Assembly: GCA_036244855.1 (NCBI GenBank)
Contig: BQKZ01000627.1
Span: forward strand, 42,714-106,713
DNA from: Temnopleurus reevesii
Taxonomy: Eukaryota > Echinodermata > Echinoidea > Temnopleuroida > Temnopleuridae
Direction of reading: 5' to 3'
DNA: 64,000 nucleotides
Below, piece after piece: positions 33,614-41,888 of the stretch. The position numbers and the translations under genes were made by a program. Below the pieces are notes generated by a model. The model was not told the DNA's origin and searched no databases. It was given only the letters and a program-made list of their open reading frames with translations. Position 1 is the stretch's first letter, and each line of letters opens with the position of its first letter.

Positions 33614-35878
33614 TTCAAGCGACCATCAACCCTTTTTTAACTTGGACCCGCCTTTAGTTTCCCCTATTCATCCTCCATGGCTACGCCATGATTCCTGGTG
33701 AGCTCGAAACGATTGCTTCAGAGATACTGAATCTCTGAAGGATAAGATTATAAGAACTCAACGGGGGTTTATTTACCACGAAGAAATGCACGCATGAGTC
33801 AAATGTTAAAGTATCATGTTAATTAAACATGGCGATATAGCCACGAATATTAAGGTCTAACAAAGTGACGTCGTGATTCTGATACATTTAAATTTTCCTG
33901 CAAATTGCCTTTCGATTTTAGAGATTAAGTTGGCATTCTAGATTTCAATGTAATGATGATGAATTTAGATTTGAAGGTGTTCCTAATTCAATTCTGAATA
34001 TTTACGCCGTGGTAAATGTAATACACAGCACGCCACATTACATTCCAATACGCAAACATTGATTTGGCAGCCAGGAAAATAGTGTTCAACCAGTAATGAA
34101 CGCCACACTTTCAAATGTCACGTGGTATTTTCAGGTTATATTTGGTATATTGGTTGTGTCTTTTGAAATCAAGATTCGTGCCCTGGCCGCGAGTTGGGAA
34201 GGAAATGAGAGCTACGGCGTGCAATCTAACATTTAAGCTCTCCTCCGCCATGTCTGGGAGAGGAGAAAGGAAAGAAAGGAAAGCATCTATTTAGCTAATC
34301 CTATGACGTCACTGTAAATGTTTCGCCATATATACGATGCGCTATCGGTCGTTTAGTGTGTTAGGTGTAGACGAGGGGAATGGGGTTTGTTTCGAGTTCG
34401 GTGGATGAAACAATCAAAGATAGATAGGAAAGAAGTGGGGTATGGAAGGATATATGCTACAAATGGCCATGCTTTAATACGAGTCAAGGATGGAGAAATC
34501 TTTGAAAAAGAAAGTTATCTGAAACGATTGTGGGGTTATCTTTAGGAGAATGATGGATGATATTTGTATTTTTTAAGTTGCCGAATAGATAGTGATAATG
34601 ATAATAATGATAATAATAATCATAGATATAAAAATGATAATAATTCAATGTGTTGGTTCACTTAGTTTTCATAATTATAGTACATTTTAGCCCTTTGAAC
34701 CCTGACTTATTTTCAAATTTCGTGAGCTATACCCCGAGTTATTTTACGTTTTGTGCATTCTTGACTTATGTCAAAAATTTGAACAATTCAATTCAATGTT
34801 TTTTTTTTTATCTTTAATCACATAAATTCTGTATTTGTCTACTATAAAAAGTTTATTCAGCACAGAATAAAATAATGAATAAAAGCGAATGTGCTGACAA
34901 ATAAAATGAATAGTGAATTTTACTTTCTCGGCATGGCCTGAAAACCGGCCATTAGGGTTCAAAGTGTTAGCAACAGAGTTGACGACAATATTTCAGAATT
35001 TAAAAGAGCGGTCTTCATTACGTTTAATGGCAAAGGATGCATTGATAAATTGGCGCAACCATAATTCAAGGTAATCATTCAAGGTCAAGTGATATGCAAA
35101 TACATGGACAAACTGTCTTGATGTAGGAATCGGACAACTCTGAACTTTACAAAGTCTGAACTTTACAAAAGTGTACCTATTAGATATTCAAAATGTAGAA
35201 ATAAAAAAAAAATGATAATGCAACAGGCTGATAAACTGTTTATGGAGTAAGGAGCCCCAAATTTTGCACCCCCACCCCGACCCTTTTCACAAACTTGTGA
35301 TCCTCTATTCGAGCATCCCCCCTTGAAAGAGATATTACGCCCAAATGCGAATATTCTCATATCATTACATAACATTTTAACAGTGAAAAAGATACCAAAA
35401 CCCCTTAAAGGGTTGCAGTATTTCATAATTTGATCAATATATAAATTCGAATCCGATTTTGCATTTTCAAACACACAAATATAATGGGCACTAACCGGAC
35501 AGGTTATTGTCTGAATACTGCACATACTGCACACTAAAGAAATGAAGGTGCAATCTTGCACCCTTAGCGGAACAGCCAACGGTGCAATAAAAACACCCTT
35601 TCGGCGGAGCTCTTCAAATTAAGCATAGTGAATACCACCACCCAAATGGGTGCTGTCATTGTACCCTGAGGGGTGCGAAAGGGTCCAAAATGACGCCCTA
35701 ACTTTTTAGTGTGTGAAGGATGATAAATGGGGCTTACCTTGTGCAAAGGCGAGGAGCATGATGGCTACTATCAAGGATTTCATGATCAAGCTGCATGTGG
35801 TACCCGTCCTACCCCTATCTACGCTGGTCGATGTGTTTCGGCATACCCTCAACGGTTGGCTGCAAAGTGAGTCCAGCC
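21019..35878 (-). CDS. Nicotinic acetylcholine receptor alpha-type subunit gene (whole gene, six exon positions)
   Basis: Ligand-gated cation channel subunit of the Cys-loop family, acting in the plasma membrane as part of a pentamer. The spliced reading frame is 35,783-35,738, 30,736-30,597, 29,805-29,761, one of four alternative 110-bp exons, 24,668-23,675, then 21,228-21,019. Every junction has GT/AG sites, the phases agree, and the total is 514 residues. Landmarks by residue: signal peptide about 1-16, loop D Trp74, loop A Tyr112, Cys-loop Cys147-Cys161, loop B Trp168, loop C Tyr209/Cys211-Cys212/Tyr216, M1-M3 about 232-316, M4 about 455-479. The vicinal Cys pair defines an alpha subunit. 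M2 has Glu at -1', Leu at 9' and Glu at 20', the pattern of cation-selective channels. The M1-M3 region most resembles the neuronal alpha3/alpha4-like group rather than alpha7, but I cannot assign a vertebrate orthologue, so no symbol is given. Exon 4 is the anomaly: five tandem copies, one dead. Confidence 0.95.
21843..22110. repeat. 21-bp degenerate tandem repeat, part 1 (nAChR intron 5)
   Basis: Successive units of about 21 bases of the form TCAGATCTGGTCATTTCTG. Because 21 is a multiple of three, the plus strand shows a 7-residue periodic open frame ([21 protein letters not shown]). That frame is a by-product of the repeat, not a gene. Lies in the last intron of the receptor gene. Confidence 0.8.
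22575..23330. repeat. 21-bp degenerate tandem repeat, part 2, interrupted by an FB-C element
   Basis: The same TCAGATCTGG-type units as at 21.84-22.11 kb, more diverged, continuing on both sides of a fold-back element at 22,916-23,040 and a short (ATT)n tract near 22,856-22,890. The repeat is therefore older than the insertion. Confidence 0.65.
22916..23040. mobile_element. FB-C fold-back element, copy 1 (nAChR intron 5)
   Basis: About 125 bp bounded by inverted ends related to GGGGCCTGTAACATAAA. The centre contains related inverted segments around ATAGATTGATAATTAATC. Similar copies are at 53.9 and 58.1 kb. No coding capacity; a non-autonomous DNA-transposon-like (MITE) element is the simplest reading. 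Confidence 0.7.
23675..24668 (-). CDS. nAChR exon 5: Cys-loop, loops B/C, M1-M3 and cytoplasmic loop
   Basis: 994 bp between a CCACACAG acceptor and a GTAAGC donor, encoding residues 115-445. Seen in order: the Cys-loop with 13 residues between Cys147 and Cys161, containing FPFD; loop B WTYDG (Trp168); loop [10 protein letters not shown] with the adjacent cysteines of alpha subunits; M1 with its conserved Pro239; M2 starting [18 protein letters not shown]3; and a cytoplasmic loop of roughly 125 residues. The loop ends in an amphipathic basic segment ([18 protein letters not shown]), as expected for the MA helix that frames the ion portal. In vertebrates this region is usually split differently or is one large exon in neuronal genes, so a single exon is normal. 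The frame continues upstream to an ATG at 24,871, but that part is intron. Confidence 0.97.
26071..26292. mobile_element. FB-A fold-back element, copy 2 (nAChR intron)
   Basis: About 220 bp. The left arm starts TAGCCTGCGT and the right arm ends in the inverse, ACGCAGGCTAAAACGCAAAG then GTGTGAGTC. The inner arms AAACGCTCCCCGG and CGGGAAGCGTTTT are also inverted. One of six family copies in the window. The outermost left end is lost. Confidence 0.85.
26517..26598. repeat. 41-bp direct tandem duplication
   Basis: Two near-identical 41-base units starting CAAAGACACTATCAAGGTAG, directly adjacent, in the intron just downstream of exon copy 4A. Confidence 0.85.
26793..26902 (-). CDS. nAChR alternative exon 4, copy A (last of the array)
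   Basis: 110 bp, acceptor AGCAG and donor GTAAG. It begins [18 protein letters not shown] and ends [10 protein letters not shown]. Like copy E it has Gly in place of the loop A Asp, and Arg-Phe instead of Lys-Leu near its start. There is no sequon at residues 93-95. The intronic bases following the donor (GTAAGATAGGAATG) are the same as those of copy E, supporting a common origin. It is the copy nearest exon 5. Confidence 0.9.
26903..27353. other. Intron between exon copies 4B and 4A
   Basis: 451 bp with normal splice ends. No other exon-like sequence or repeat recognised in it. Confidence 0.6.
27354..27463 (-). CDS. nAChR alternative exon 4, copy B
   Basis: 110 bp, acceptor AGCAG and donor GTAAG. 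It begins [18 protein letters not shown] and ends [10 protein letters not shown]. It has the canonical WxPD-xxLYN loop A. Asn-Ile-Ser at residues 93-95 creates a sequon absent from the otherwise similar copy C. Joined to exon 5 the codon becomes AA|T, giving LYNNADG, the usual family junction. On loop A sequence this or copy C is the most conventional version. Confidence 0.92.
27544..27653 (-). CDS. nAChR alternative exon 4, copy C
   Basis: 110 bp, acceptor AGCAG and donor GTAAG, same phases as the other copies. It begins [18 protein letters not shown] and ends [10 protein letters not shown]. It retains the conserved loop A Trp, Asp108 and Tyr112. There is no N-glycosylation sequon (Asn-Ile-Ala). 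It is very close to copy B in coding sequence and in the bases before its acceptor, so the two are a recent duplication. The spacer to copy B is only 80 bp. Confidence 0.92.
27802..27936. mobile_element. FB-B fold-back element, copy 3 (between exon copies D and C)
   Basis: About 135 bp with inverted arms related to CGGTCACATAGGACCC at the ends and CAACACGACTC / GAGTCGTGTTG inside. The outer ends are more diverged than in the copies at 4.6 and 15.4 kb. It lies inside the short spacer between the dead exon D and exon C. Confidence 0.75.
27973..28081 (-). pseudogene. Dead copy D of nAChR exon 4
   Basis: A recognisable but broken member of the exon array. It reads [15 protein letters not shown] and later PSQMIWA, followed at once by a TAG stop where the loop A Pro-Asp should be. 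The alignable length is 109 instead of 110 bases (one net deletion), the second Trp of the family is Leu, and no AG acceptor sits at the expected exon start (CCAC instead of CAG). The GTAAG donor survives. It is closest to copies B and C. Splicing it in would truncate the protein in the ligand-binding domain. Confidence 0.85.
28082..28801. other. Intron between exon copies 4E and 4D
   Basis: 720 bp. Contains short open frames in both directions but no exon-like match to the receptor and no clear repeat. Confidence 0.55.
28802..28911 (-). CDS. nAChR alternative exon 4, copy E (first of the array)
   Basis: 110 bp, acceptor AACAG and donor GTAAG, entering in phase 0 and leaving in phase 2 (the last Asn codon is completed by exon 5). 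It encodes 36 residues beginning [18 protein letters not shown] and ending [10 protein letters not shown]. Loop A Trp105 and Tyr112 are kept, but the residue after WxP is Gly instead of the family-wide Asp. Asn-Ile-Thr at residues 93-95 is a glycosylation sequon. Both the coding sequence and the intron just after the donor resemble copy A, so A and E form one lineage. It is the copy nearest exon 3. Confidence 0.9.
28932..29010. repeat. (TAA)n microsatellite
   Basis: Imperfect AATAAT repeats immediately upstream (in gene direction) of exon copy 4E, inside intron 3. Confidence 0.9.
29070..29625. repeat. 46-bp minisatellite, about 12 units (nAChR intron 3)
   Basis: Head-to-tail units of about 46 bases beginning CCTTGGTAGGTTATCATCAG and ending near AGTATGGT. 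I count twelve, with a few point differences, single-base deletions and one unit with an extra ATCAT. There are no unique spacers, so it is not a CRISPR-like array. It sits between exon 3 and the exon 4 array. Confidence 0.95.
29761..29805 (-). CDS. nAChR exon 3 (45 bp): loop D strand
   Basis: The exon encodes [15 protein letters not shown] (residues 63-77) between a CACAG acceptor and a GTAAT donor. A 45-bp exon at this place is a hallmark of animal nAChR genes. Trp74 corresponds to the loop D tryptophan that lines the complementary face of the agonist site in neighbouring subunits. Both ends are in phase 0. This exon is single copy here, unlike the next one; no second version is seen in the flanking introns. 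Confidence 0.95.
29806..30596. other. nAChR intron 2
   Basis: 791 bp between exons 2 and 3. A run of G (30,557-30,571) lies near the donor of exon 2. Nothing else recognised. Confidence 0.6.
30597..30736 (-). CDS. nAChR exon 2: N-terminal ligand-binding domain
   Basis: This 140-bp exon encodes residues 17-62: the N-terminal helix ([19 protein letters not shown]) and the first beta strands, ending at SQLIDV, where nAChR genes usually join the 45-bp exon. The acceptor is TTTCAG and the donor GTAAGT. It contains an N-x-S sequon (Asn43-Asn44-Ser45), a possible N-glycosylation site. The exon enters in phase 1 and leaves in phase 0. The sequence matches the family well at RP-V-N and LT-SQLIDV. Confidence 0.95.
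31262..31427. mobile_element. FB-D fold-back element, copy 2 (nAChR intron 1)
   Basis: About 165 bp. The left end is GGAGCCAATTGCACGAAATG and then GTCTTAGCTATC. The right end carries the inverse (TAAGACCATTTCGCG ... GCCCC). Inner arms CCTCTTAACAT and ATGTTAAGAGG form the centre of the hairpin. The same family occurs at 408-590. Confidence 0.85.
32490..32741. mobile_element. FB-A fold-back element, copy 3 (nAChR intron 1)
   Basis: About 250 bp starting AAGGCCGAATCACAATTTTG and ending GGCAAAGGTGTGAGTCGGCC. The ends are inverse complements over about 45 bases with mismatches. The interior contains GCGCTCCCTGG and GAGCGTACGCCGAGCG segments shared with the other copies. Confidence 0.85.
33572..33610. 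repeat. (TC)n microsatellite
   Basis: A nearly pure CT dinucleotide run of about 39 bases in intron 1. Confidence 0.95.
35738..35878 (-). CDS. nAChR exon 1: end of 5' UTR and signal peptide
   Basis: Coding starts at the ATG at 35,783-35,781 and reads [15 protein letters not shown] plus the first base of a Gly codon. It is followed by a donor GTAAGC at 35,737. The peptide is a short basic start plus a hydrophobic core, a typical secretory signal peptide. The exon ends in phase 1 and joins exon 2 as G|GA, giving Gly16. No upstream in-frame ATG is seen in this exon. A strong acceptor (pyrimidine-rich tract then CAG, at 35,881-35,879) lies 95 bases upstream of the ATG, so transcription probably begins in a further untranslated exon upstream. 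The coding part is clear; the upstream acceptor is inference from sequence only. Confidence 0.85.
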
Positions 35879-36368
35879 CTGAAAGAAGAGAACAAGATCA
35901 GTTGATTAACCATTTACGGCAAGGTGTTATCCAAGTAGTAATATTCCATAAAATTCCAGATTGTAATTATAAAAGATAATACATGTTAGACAATTTAACA
36001 AATTTGATCCGCTTATACAATCTCTACTCGTCCACGGGTCTTTTTTCTCTCCTGTGTTTGATAGAAGATTGGAAATCTGAAATGAAATGCAAATAATGGA
36101 TCAAGCAAATTCGTCATGGTTTATACATGAAGTTCTCATCTGTAATATTTTAACTGTCTTTTCTAGAAACACACCGCTTTTTCCACGCAGAATGCATTAC
36201 AAAGCACTGAGACCGTAACCATTCTCCCGCGGCGACACGATGTTGGTCCATCGCTCTGAACATTGTGGCATCCATCTCGTCAGTGGCGTGAGATGCGTTC
36301 CCGTGTCGCATCATCCTAGCTGATTCACCAGCGCTCCAACATTTCTCAGTCTTAACCACCCACCCTTG
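35879..36368. promoter_or_regulatory. Probable 5' region of the nAChR gene (upstream exon and promoter not pinned down)
   Basis: An acceptor at 35,879-35,881 implies a further untranslated exon. The less AT-rich stretch at about 36,150-36,350, read on the minus strand, is a plausible place for it. I see no convincing TATA box and cannot fix a start site. Confidence 0.3.
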
Positions 36369-36601
36369 AAGGCCGACTCATACCTTTGCGTTCTTATCCT
36401 GCGTCGTCCAAGCGTATTTGGAAATTAAAAACGCTCCATGGACGCACAAAGACGCAGGTCATACGGTGGACTGACGTTCAGCGAACGATGACTGACAGTC
36501 CACCGTCTAATCCGCATGTGCTGTGCGTCCGGGGAGAGTTATTAGTTTCGAAAAACGCTGGGCCGACACAGGATAAGAACGCAAAGGTTTGAGTCGACCT
36601 T
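36369..36601. mobile_element. FB-A fold-back element, copy 4 (just upstream of the nAChR gene)
   Basis: About 233 bp with well-kept inverted ends: GGCCGACTCATACCTTTGCG on the left and CGCAAAGGTTTGAGTCGACC on the right. It lies about 0.5 kb upstream of the first exon I can identify, so it may fall in or near the promoter. Confidence 0.88.
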
Positions 36602-39039
36602 GACACATTCATTCGACGAAGTAGCTCTAGTCAGCATGCATTCTTTCTTTTCCGAGAATCTGGCAAGCAATAATGGGCTTTAGCCTTGACCCCAGTATAA
36701 TAATTTCTGGATAATTCTGAAATTGGATTGCCATTATTTCGCAATAAAGGCAAGAAGGTAGAACTTGGATATTCAAAGAAAAGAACTACCCTATAATTTT
36801 GTTTGTGAAGAGGCATTGCTGACAAATATGATTTATTTTGTAGTAATAATCTGTAAATACATTTACTAATGTATCTACCTGCTGACCTGGCGAAAGACAG
36901 GTTGCATAAAAATCTGTGTCTTTAAAATAAAAATCTTTCTATTTCCCAGACTTTTTTTCTTCTTCTTTATCTTTATAATGTTTTCTTTTGTCAAATTTTT
37001 ACTTCCTGCTGATTCCTGGTTTTCTTTTTTTCTCTTTTCCCCAACATTTTGTGTTGATAATTGTATTTTTATTACATTGTCAATTTGTTAATATACTTTA
37101 TTTATATATGAAAAAATCATCCAATTTATTCTTTTGGAAGTATTTCTGCTATTTTTATTGAAAATATGTTATTCATACTAGAAATTTGTTCTTTTGAAAG
37201 ATAAAAATCCGTAAGATAATCTTGAATTTGTAATATTGAATATTGAAAACGAAGATTGAAAACGAAGAATTTCTTTTGAAACAAAATTTACTTTCTTGAC
37301 GAATTGAGAAATTACATTGAGGTGATTTCGTGTTTGTAGCACATGCTGTCCATATATCTGCTGGCCAAAAAAAAGTAATGATTTGAAGTTGTTTACATTC
37401 CGATGTGCGCAGTAAATGGCAACTGCAGAACTGTCTTTGGGGTACTCCTTTTGATAAATGGATTTAAATGTTGGCCCTTTTCCATGTTAAAATGTTAAAA
37501 TTTAGTAAAGTAATAACCAAATTATGTCAATACTGTATAAATTATGGACACATGTACTCTCATTCTATCCAATAATATAGGCCACGGTAACATTTTTGTC
37601 AAAGTATTACTGGACCTACGCGTAGTAAGGTCATCACGACAGCCAATACTTTCATTCATAATCGATACCAGGTCCATTAATAGGGCCTGTCATTGATACA
37701 TCAAGAGGACTTGCCTTTAGTTTTCCAACGAAGCGAGCAACTGCTGTCAGTTAAACAATTGTAAAATACCTACCCAAACTATGGCAGATCAAGGAGCGTA
37801 AAGAATTAGAGTATCTAGATTACAAACGTCTACAGGAAAAGGCGATAATCAATAGATTAGATGCGCTTGGAACAAAATCAAAAGGAGGTTTAAATTCTTT
37901 TGAGCGAACGGGTGATGTATTTGTGACCCAACGGAGAGTATCATTTAAAAATGGTGGGCATTTGTTGTCCGAATAAGAACAAATTAATCGATCAATGAAT
38001 GTGCTAGGGTGGTTTATAAGGATTTAATGCATAAGAAGCTAAAAAGTACACTGACTCACACGTACAGAAAACAATAACTAACGTTTGTCTGCTCTAATTT
38101 CGTATTAGGCAATAAAACTACTTTGATATTGTATAACTACCACGTTAGCGAATGCATAGGGAATGTATAATGATGTGGTTAAACTTATAAACAACCAAAA
38201 ATAAAATGTTCACAGAATTTAACAACATTTGCGACTAATAATACTATTCCCCAGATAGATAAACAATATGTGCCAAACCATTCTCCAGAAAAGTCCAAAA
38301 TAACAGGAAAAAGTGAAGATCAGAAAAAAAATCTATATATAGTGTTGTCCCTTGTGTACGGTATGTCCTCAACGCAGATATTTCATTTTCCATTTCGTTA
38401 TCGCTTTATTTGTTTTCCTGGTAAAGTATACTTGTATAAAAACAAAACAATATATAAGAAAAAAAAGCACAATGTAAAACAGTTATTTCATATGCAGAGT
38501 CTCTTGAATATTATAATACCTAAAAAGGTAAGCACACACGTACGAATTAAAATTTCCCCAGACTTTCTATGTCCCTGTAGGCGCTATTCATACATCAGAG
38601 ACACGCCGCTAGCTTCGCATGCCTTCTTGCCTCCATATGCCCCCCTTTTCATGCCTTGCGCACCCTCTTATCTCGTATTATAAAAAGTCAAGGTTACGAG
38701 ACGTGTTACGAACCATCCCTGCCCTTTCCACCAGGCTTGCAGGTCACGTGATGACCGACATATCACGAGGTGTGAAGGAAATTTACCTGAAGGAGTTGAC
38801 AGTTTGCATATTGTCAATGGACGGGATTAGACTTGGGCCACAAAATGAACAGCACATTTTTAGTTGAAATCATCATTTATTGCAAACGGATAGAAACATT
38901 TCTGTAAAAGTTTAGACGTGGTGAGTACGGTGGCGGATTATGAAAAAAATAAAAACAAAAGATACATCGAAGTAAAAAAAAAGGAGCCTGAGTGTTTTGT
39001 TTTTTTTGCATCCTAGCAGAATTATTATAATCATTTTGT
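36602..39039. other. Intergenic, no gene recognised
   Basis: Upstream of the receptor gene. AT-rich with T-rich stretches (36,950-37,140). The 137-codon plus frame at 38,270-38,683 has no recognisable domain. Confidence 0.5.
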
Positions 39040-39130
39040 AGATGGTATTTTGTATTGTATTCTACTTTGTTAAGCGCATAGAGACCCTTGTATTATGCGC
39101 GATATAAGCATAAGTTATTATTATTATTTA
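39040..39130 (+). mobile_element. Retroelement 3' tail
   Basis: A segment with TTAAGCGCATAGAGACCC, ATGCGCGATATAAGCATAAG and a final TTATTATTATT run. It resembles the 3' ends of other SINE/LINE copies in the window (50.1 kb). Confidence 0.5.
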
Positions 39131-41239
39131 TAAGCAAAATACAAACAAAATTGAAGTAAACAACACAAGTGTATATAGGGAGAGAAGGAAAAGGCAACTG
39201 GGGCGTGAAGAAAATATTGTGAGAAATCTATTTTTATAATTATACCTGTTTAACTGTACCATTATGGCCATTGAATGAAGTTCCCTGATCATTTCTTTAA
39301 ATCGTTTTATCTTCTCCCAATTTCATAAATATCATACAACCATATTCTTTGATGACCCACTTTTTCTCCCTAATTTTCTGGTTCATTGTAAAATTAACTT
39401 ACAAGATATATACCTTTAACATACATGTATACGTTCAAATCACATGCATACTTTTGAAGTTCACTTTCAAAACTTGCCTGAGGCTTGTGAGGGATAGCAG
39501 GCAAAAATGTACAAGATATATTCCGTATACAAGGGATTCAAAGACACTGCGCCAGTATATCCCTGGAACATTCATAAATTGAGATTTCTTAAGCAGTAAA
39601 TCTGCGTGTTTGATCCATGTTGCAAATTTGCTCACCAATCTACACCAACTTGATGAAATCAGATTGGACATGTGATATAAGGCAACATTCACAATAATCC
39701 TATTAGTTACAAGACTTTTCTGAAAGACTCAGAGAACCAATCAGAAAGGCACGATAAGTTTATGAATTAACACCGATCTGAGACGCCAAAGTATAATAAG
39801 CCAAAGCTTGTTCATTAACCTCCGACACAAATGAAGAATATGCACCTCTTTGTGGGCCGTTAGCGACAATATTGAATAAATTAAATATCATTACGTCACC
39901 CAGCGAAATTAATCACAAACCCTTCAAGAATATCAATATAACCCTTTTTGGTCAAAATGTCTTCGACGTAAATGTTTAATATCTTATTACTAAACCATCA
40001 GTCCGCAAAACGTCTGCTTGTGATAAATCGATGGATTTGTTCTAGATCAGATTAATTAGTGTGATATGTATTTTTAGTTGAGCAATTCGGAACAGACGCC
40101 ACGTATCTTCTAATCTACAAACATGTATTGATATTATCAACATTGAATTGCGTTGTTTTTTTATGTTATTTTATACAGTATTTACTTCCATGAAATTAAT
40201 ACAGATTAGTTTGAATACCTAAATATTTTATTAGACCGTAGGTGCAAATTTGTGAAAACTTTTGACATTTGACATACTTTCACTTTCATTCATGTCACTG
40301 CATTCCAATAGACCAAGAACAACCAAACCATAACTAACAAACTCCGATGTTGGAGCATTCTAATTTGGTAAAGGAACTTTATAGATCCTTCTGCTCCAAC
40401 TCTGCAAAATCACTTGGTGTTCTGCACCATCGCAGCTGCTTGCACCTCGGCCTGCAAATGATCTTCAAATTGGCAGTTGCTTCTCGCTCTTCATTTTGCA
40501 CATGACTGCTGATTCGTTCATTAATGTTCCAGAATTCCGGTCTTCACACTCGGATGCCCACCGAGAATTACTCTCCTTGAGAATCTTCTCCGAAGACGAG
40601 GAATGGTTGAGGATTCCTTTAAACCTCGGCGACACCAGGACCGCCGACTCCAGTTGAATTGGGTGTTTAATTACCGTGTAAATATTAAACGATTTTACCG
40701 CCTCTTCGATGGTAATGAAACGATGTATTCTTCATTATGACATATGGGGAAGCAAATTGATACATCCTGATTGATTTCTTGACGTGATTTATTCATCTTG
40801 TCAAAATTATTCGAACTGACATTAATGACGTGAATATTTAATTTGAAAACGAGTGGTGATGATGGTCATAGTAGAATAATGCTCTCACATAATTATTAGG
40901 CTACACGTTTTGGGATATAGTTTTTTTTTTTTAAATTTCATGTTGAGTAAATGTGAGCGCACATTTACCAATCATTGGACAACATCCAATAATAACTTCT
41001 CATATAATCCTGAAACAAAATATTCAATTGCAATCACACTATTCTTAAAATCATCAAAATTTACAACAATAGGATTCTGTCACGATTCAGTCAAAGGTAC
41101 AATTCCAAAACCTTTTCCCTTTTTCCCATTTTTTCATTTTCCCTTTTTCTTTCTTTTACACGCGTAGATATAGAAGGCAGCACATTTTCTGCTCCACCAA
41201 GACAAAAATATTTCATTTGAATCATTTTCTTTGCTATTC
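39131..41239. other. Intergenic; one weak exon-like stretch
   Basis: Mostly AT-rich. The part 40,465-40,731 is less AT-rich and open on the minus strand for 88 codons (for example TIEEAVKSFNIYTVIKHP), but has no recognised domain and no clear splice sites. Confidence 0.35.
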
Positions 41240-41888
41240 AGTAATTTGGGGGCTCTTTAATTTCTACAGACAGAGAATGATATACATGTAGAATGTGGAA
41301 TTTCTCAACCAAAACAGTTTCCTTTTCCTCTCCATCGGCATGTTGGTGGTGATGCAGATGTTTTTTTCTCTCAAAATTGTCGTTTGTATATTAATTTGGC
41401 GTTATCTCAATTCTATAGATTGAGATATACATGTAGAATGTGGAATTTCTCAAACTTCGATCATTGCTGGCTACAACTCACGTACTCCAAAAACAGTTTT
41501 CTTTTCTACTCTCCATCGGCATGGCGGTGATGATGAAGATGTGGTCTTCTCACAATTGTTGTTAGGAATTTGGAATTTATTCATTTGAACGTCATTGACA
41601 TGTATAGCCAACATTTTGTTCTGATTACATTTTTTTCATACACATTGTGTTATATCAAATAAATTATACAAAGTAAAGAAAATATAAATGATTTAGTAAC
41701 AATAATGAAACAATGTTTGTAAACATTAATTTGGGGTTCTTTCAATTCTATAGACTGAGATGCACATGTAAAATATGGAATTTCTCAAAATTCGATCATT
41801 GCTTGCTACGAGTCACATAATCCAAAATCCAAAAACAGTTTTCTTTTCTTCCATCGGCATGGTGGTGATGATGAAGATGGTTTTTGAG
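41240..41888. repeat. Three diverged copies of a ~150-175 bp segment
   Basis: Copies at 41,240-41,389, 41,390-41,565 and 41,728-41,888 each run TAATTTGG...TCTATAGA-TGAGAT, then ACATGTAGAATGTGGAATTT, then a T/C-rich part and CCATCGGCATGGTGGTGATG. Copies 2 and 3 are separated by an unrelated ~160-bp stretch whose first part recurs at 60.9 kb. Confidence 0.85.
41566..41640 (-). mobile_element. Dispersed repeat end, copy 1
   Basis: On the minus strand this reads CAGAACAAAATGTTGGCTAT ... GACGTTCAAATGAATAAATT, then CCAAATTCC. The same sequence occurs on the plus strand at 60,872-60,940. It lies between copies 2 and 3 of the triplicated segment, so it may be an insertion. Confidence 0.65.

Larger units (their letters stand above)
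30737..35737. other. nAChR intron 1 (about 5.0 kb)
   Basis: The longest intron. It holds an FB-D element (31,262-31,427), an FB-A element (32,490-32,741), a single N at 33,474 and a (TC)n tract (33,572-33,610). A short AATAATGATAAT tract lies near 34,595. Open frames such as those around 33.4-33.7 kb come from the low-complexity tracts. No receptor-like exon seen. Confidence 0.65.
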
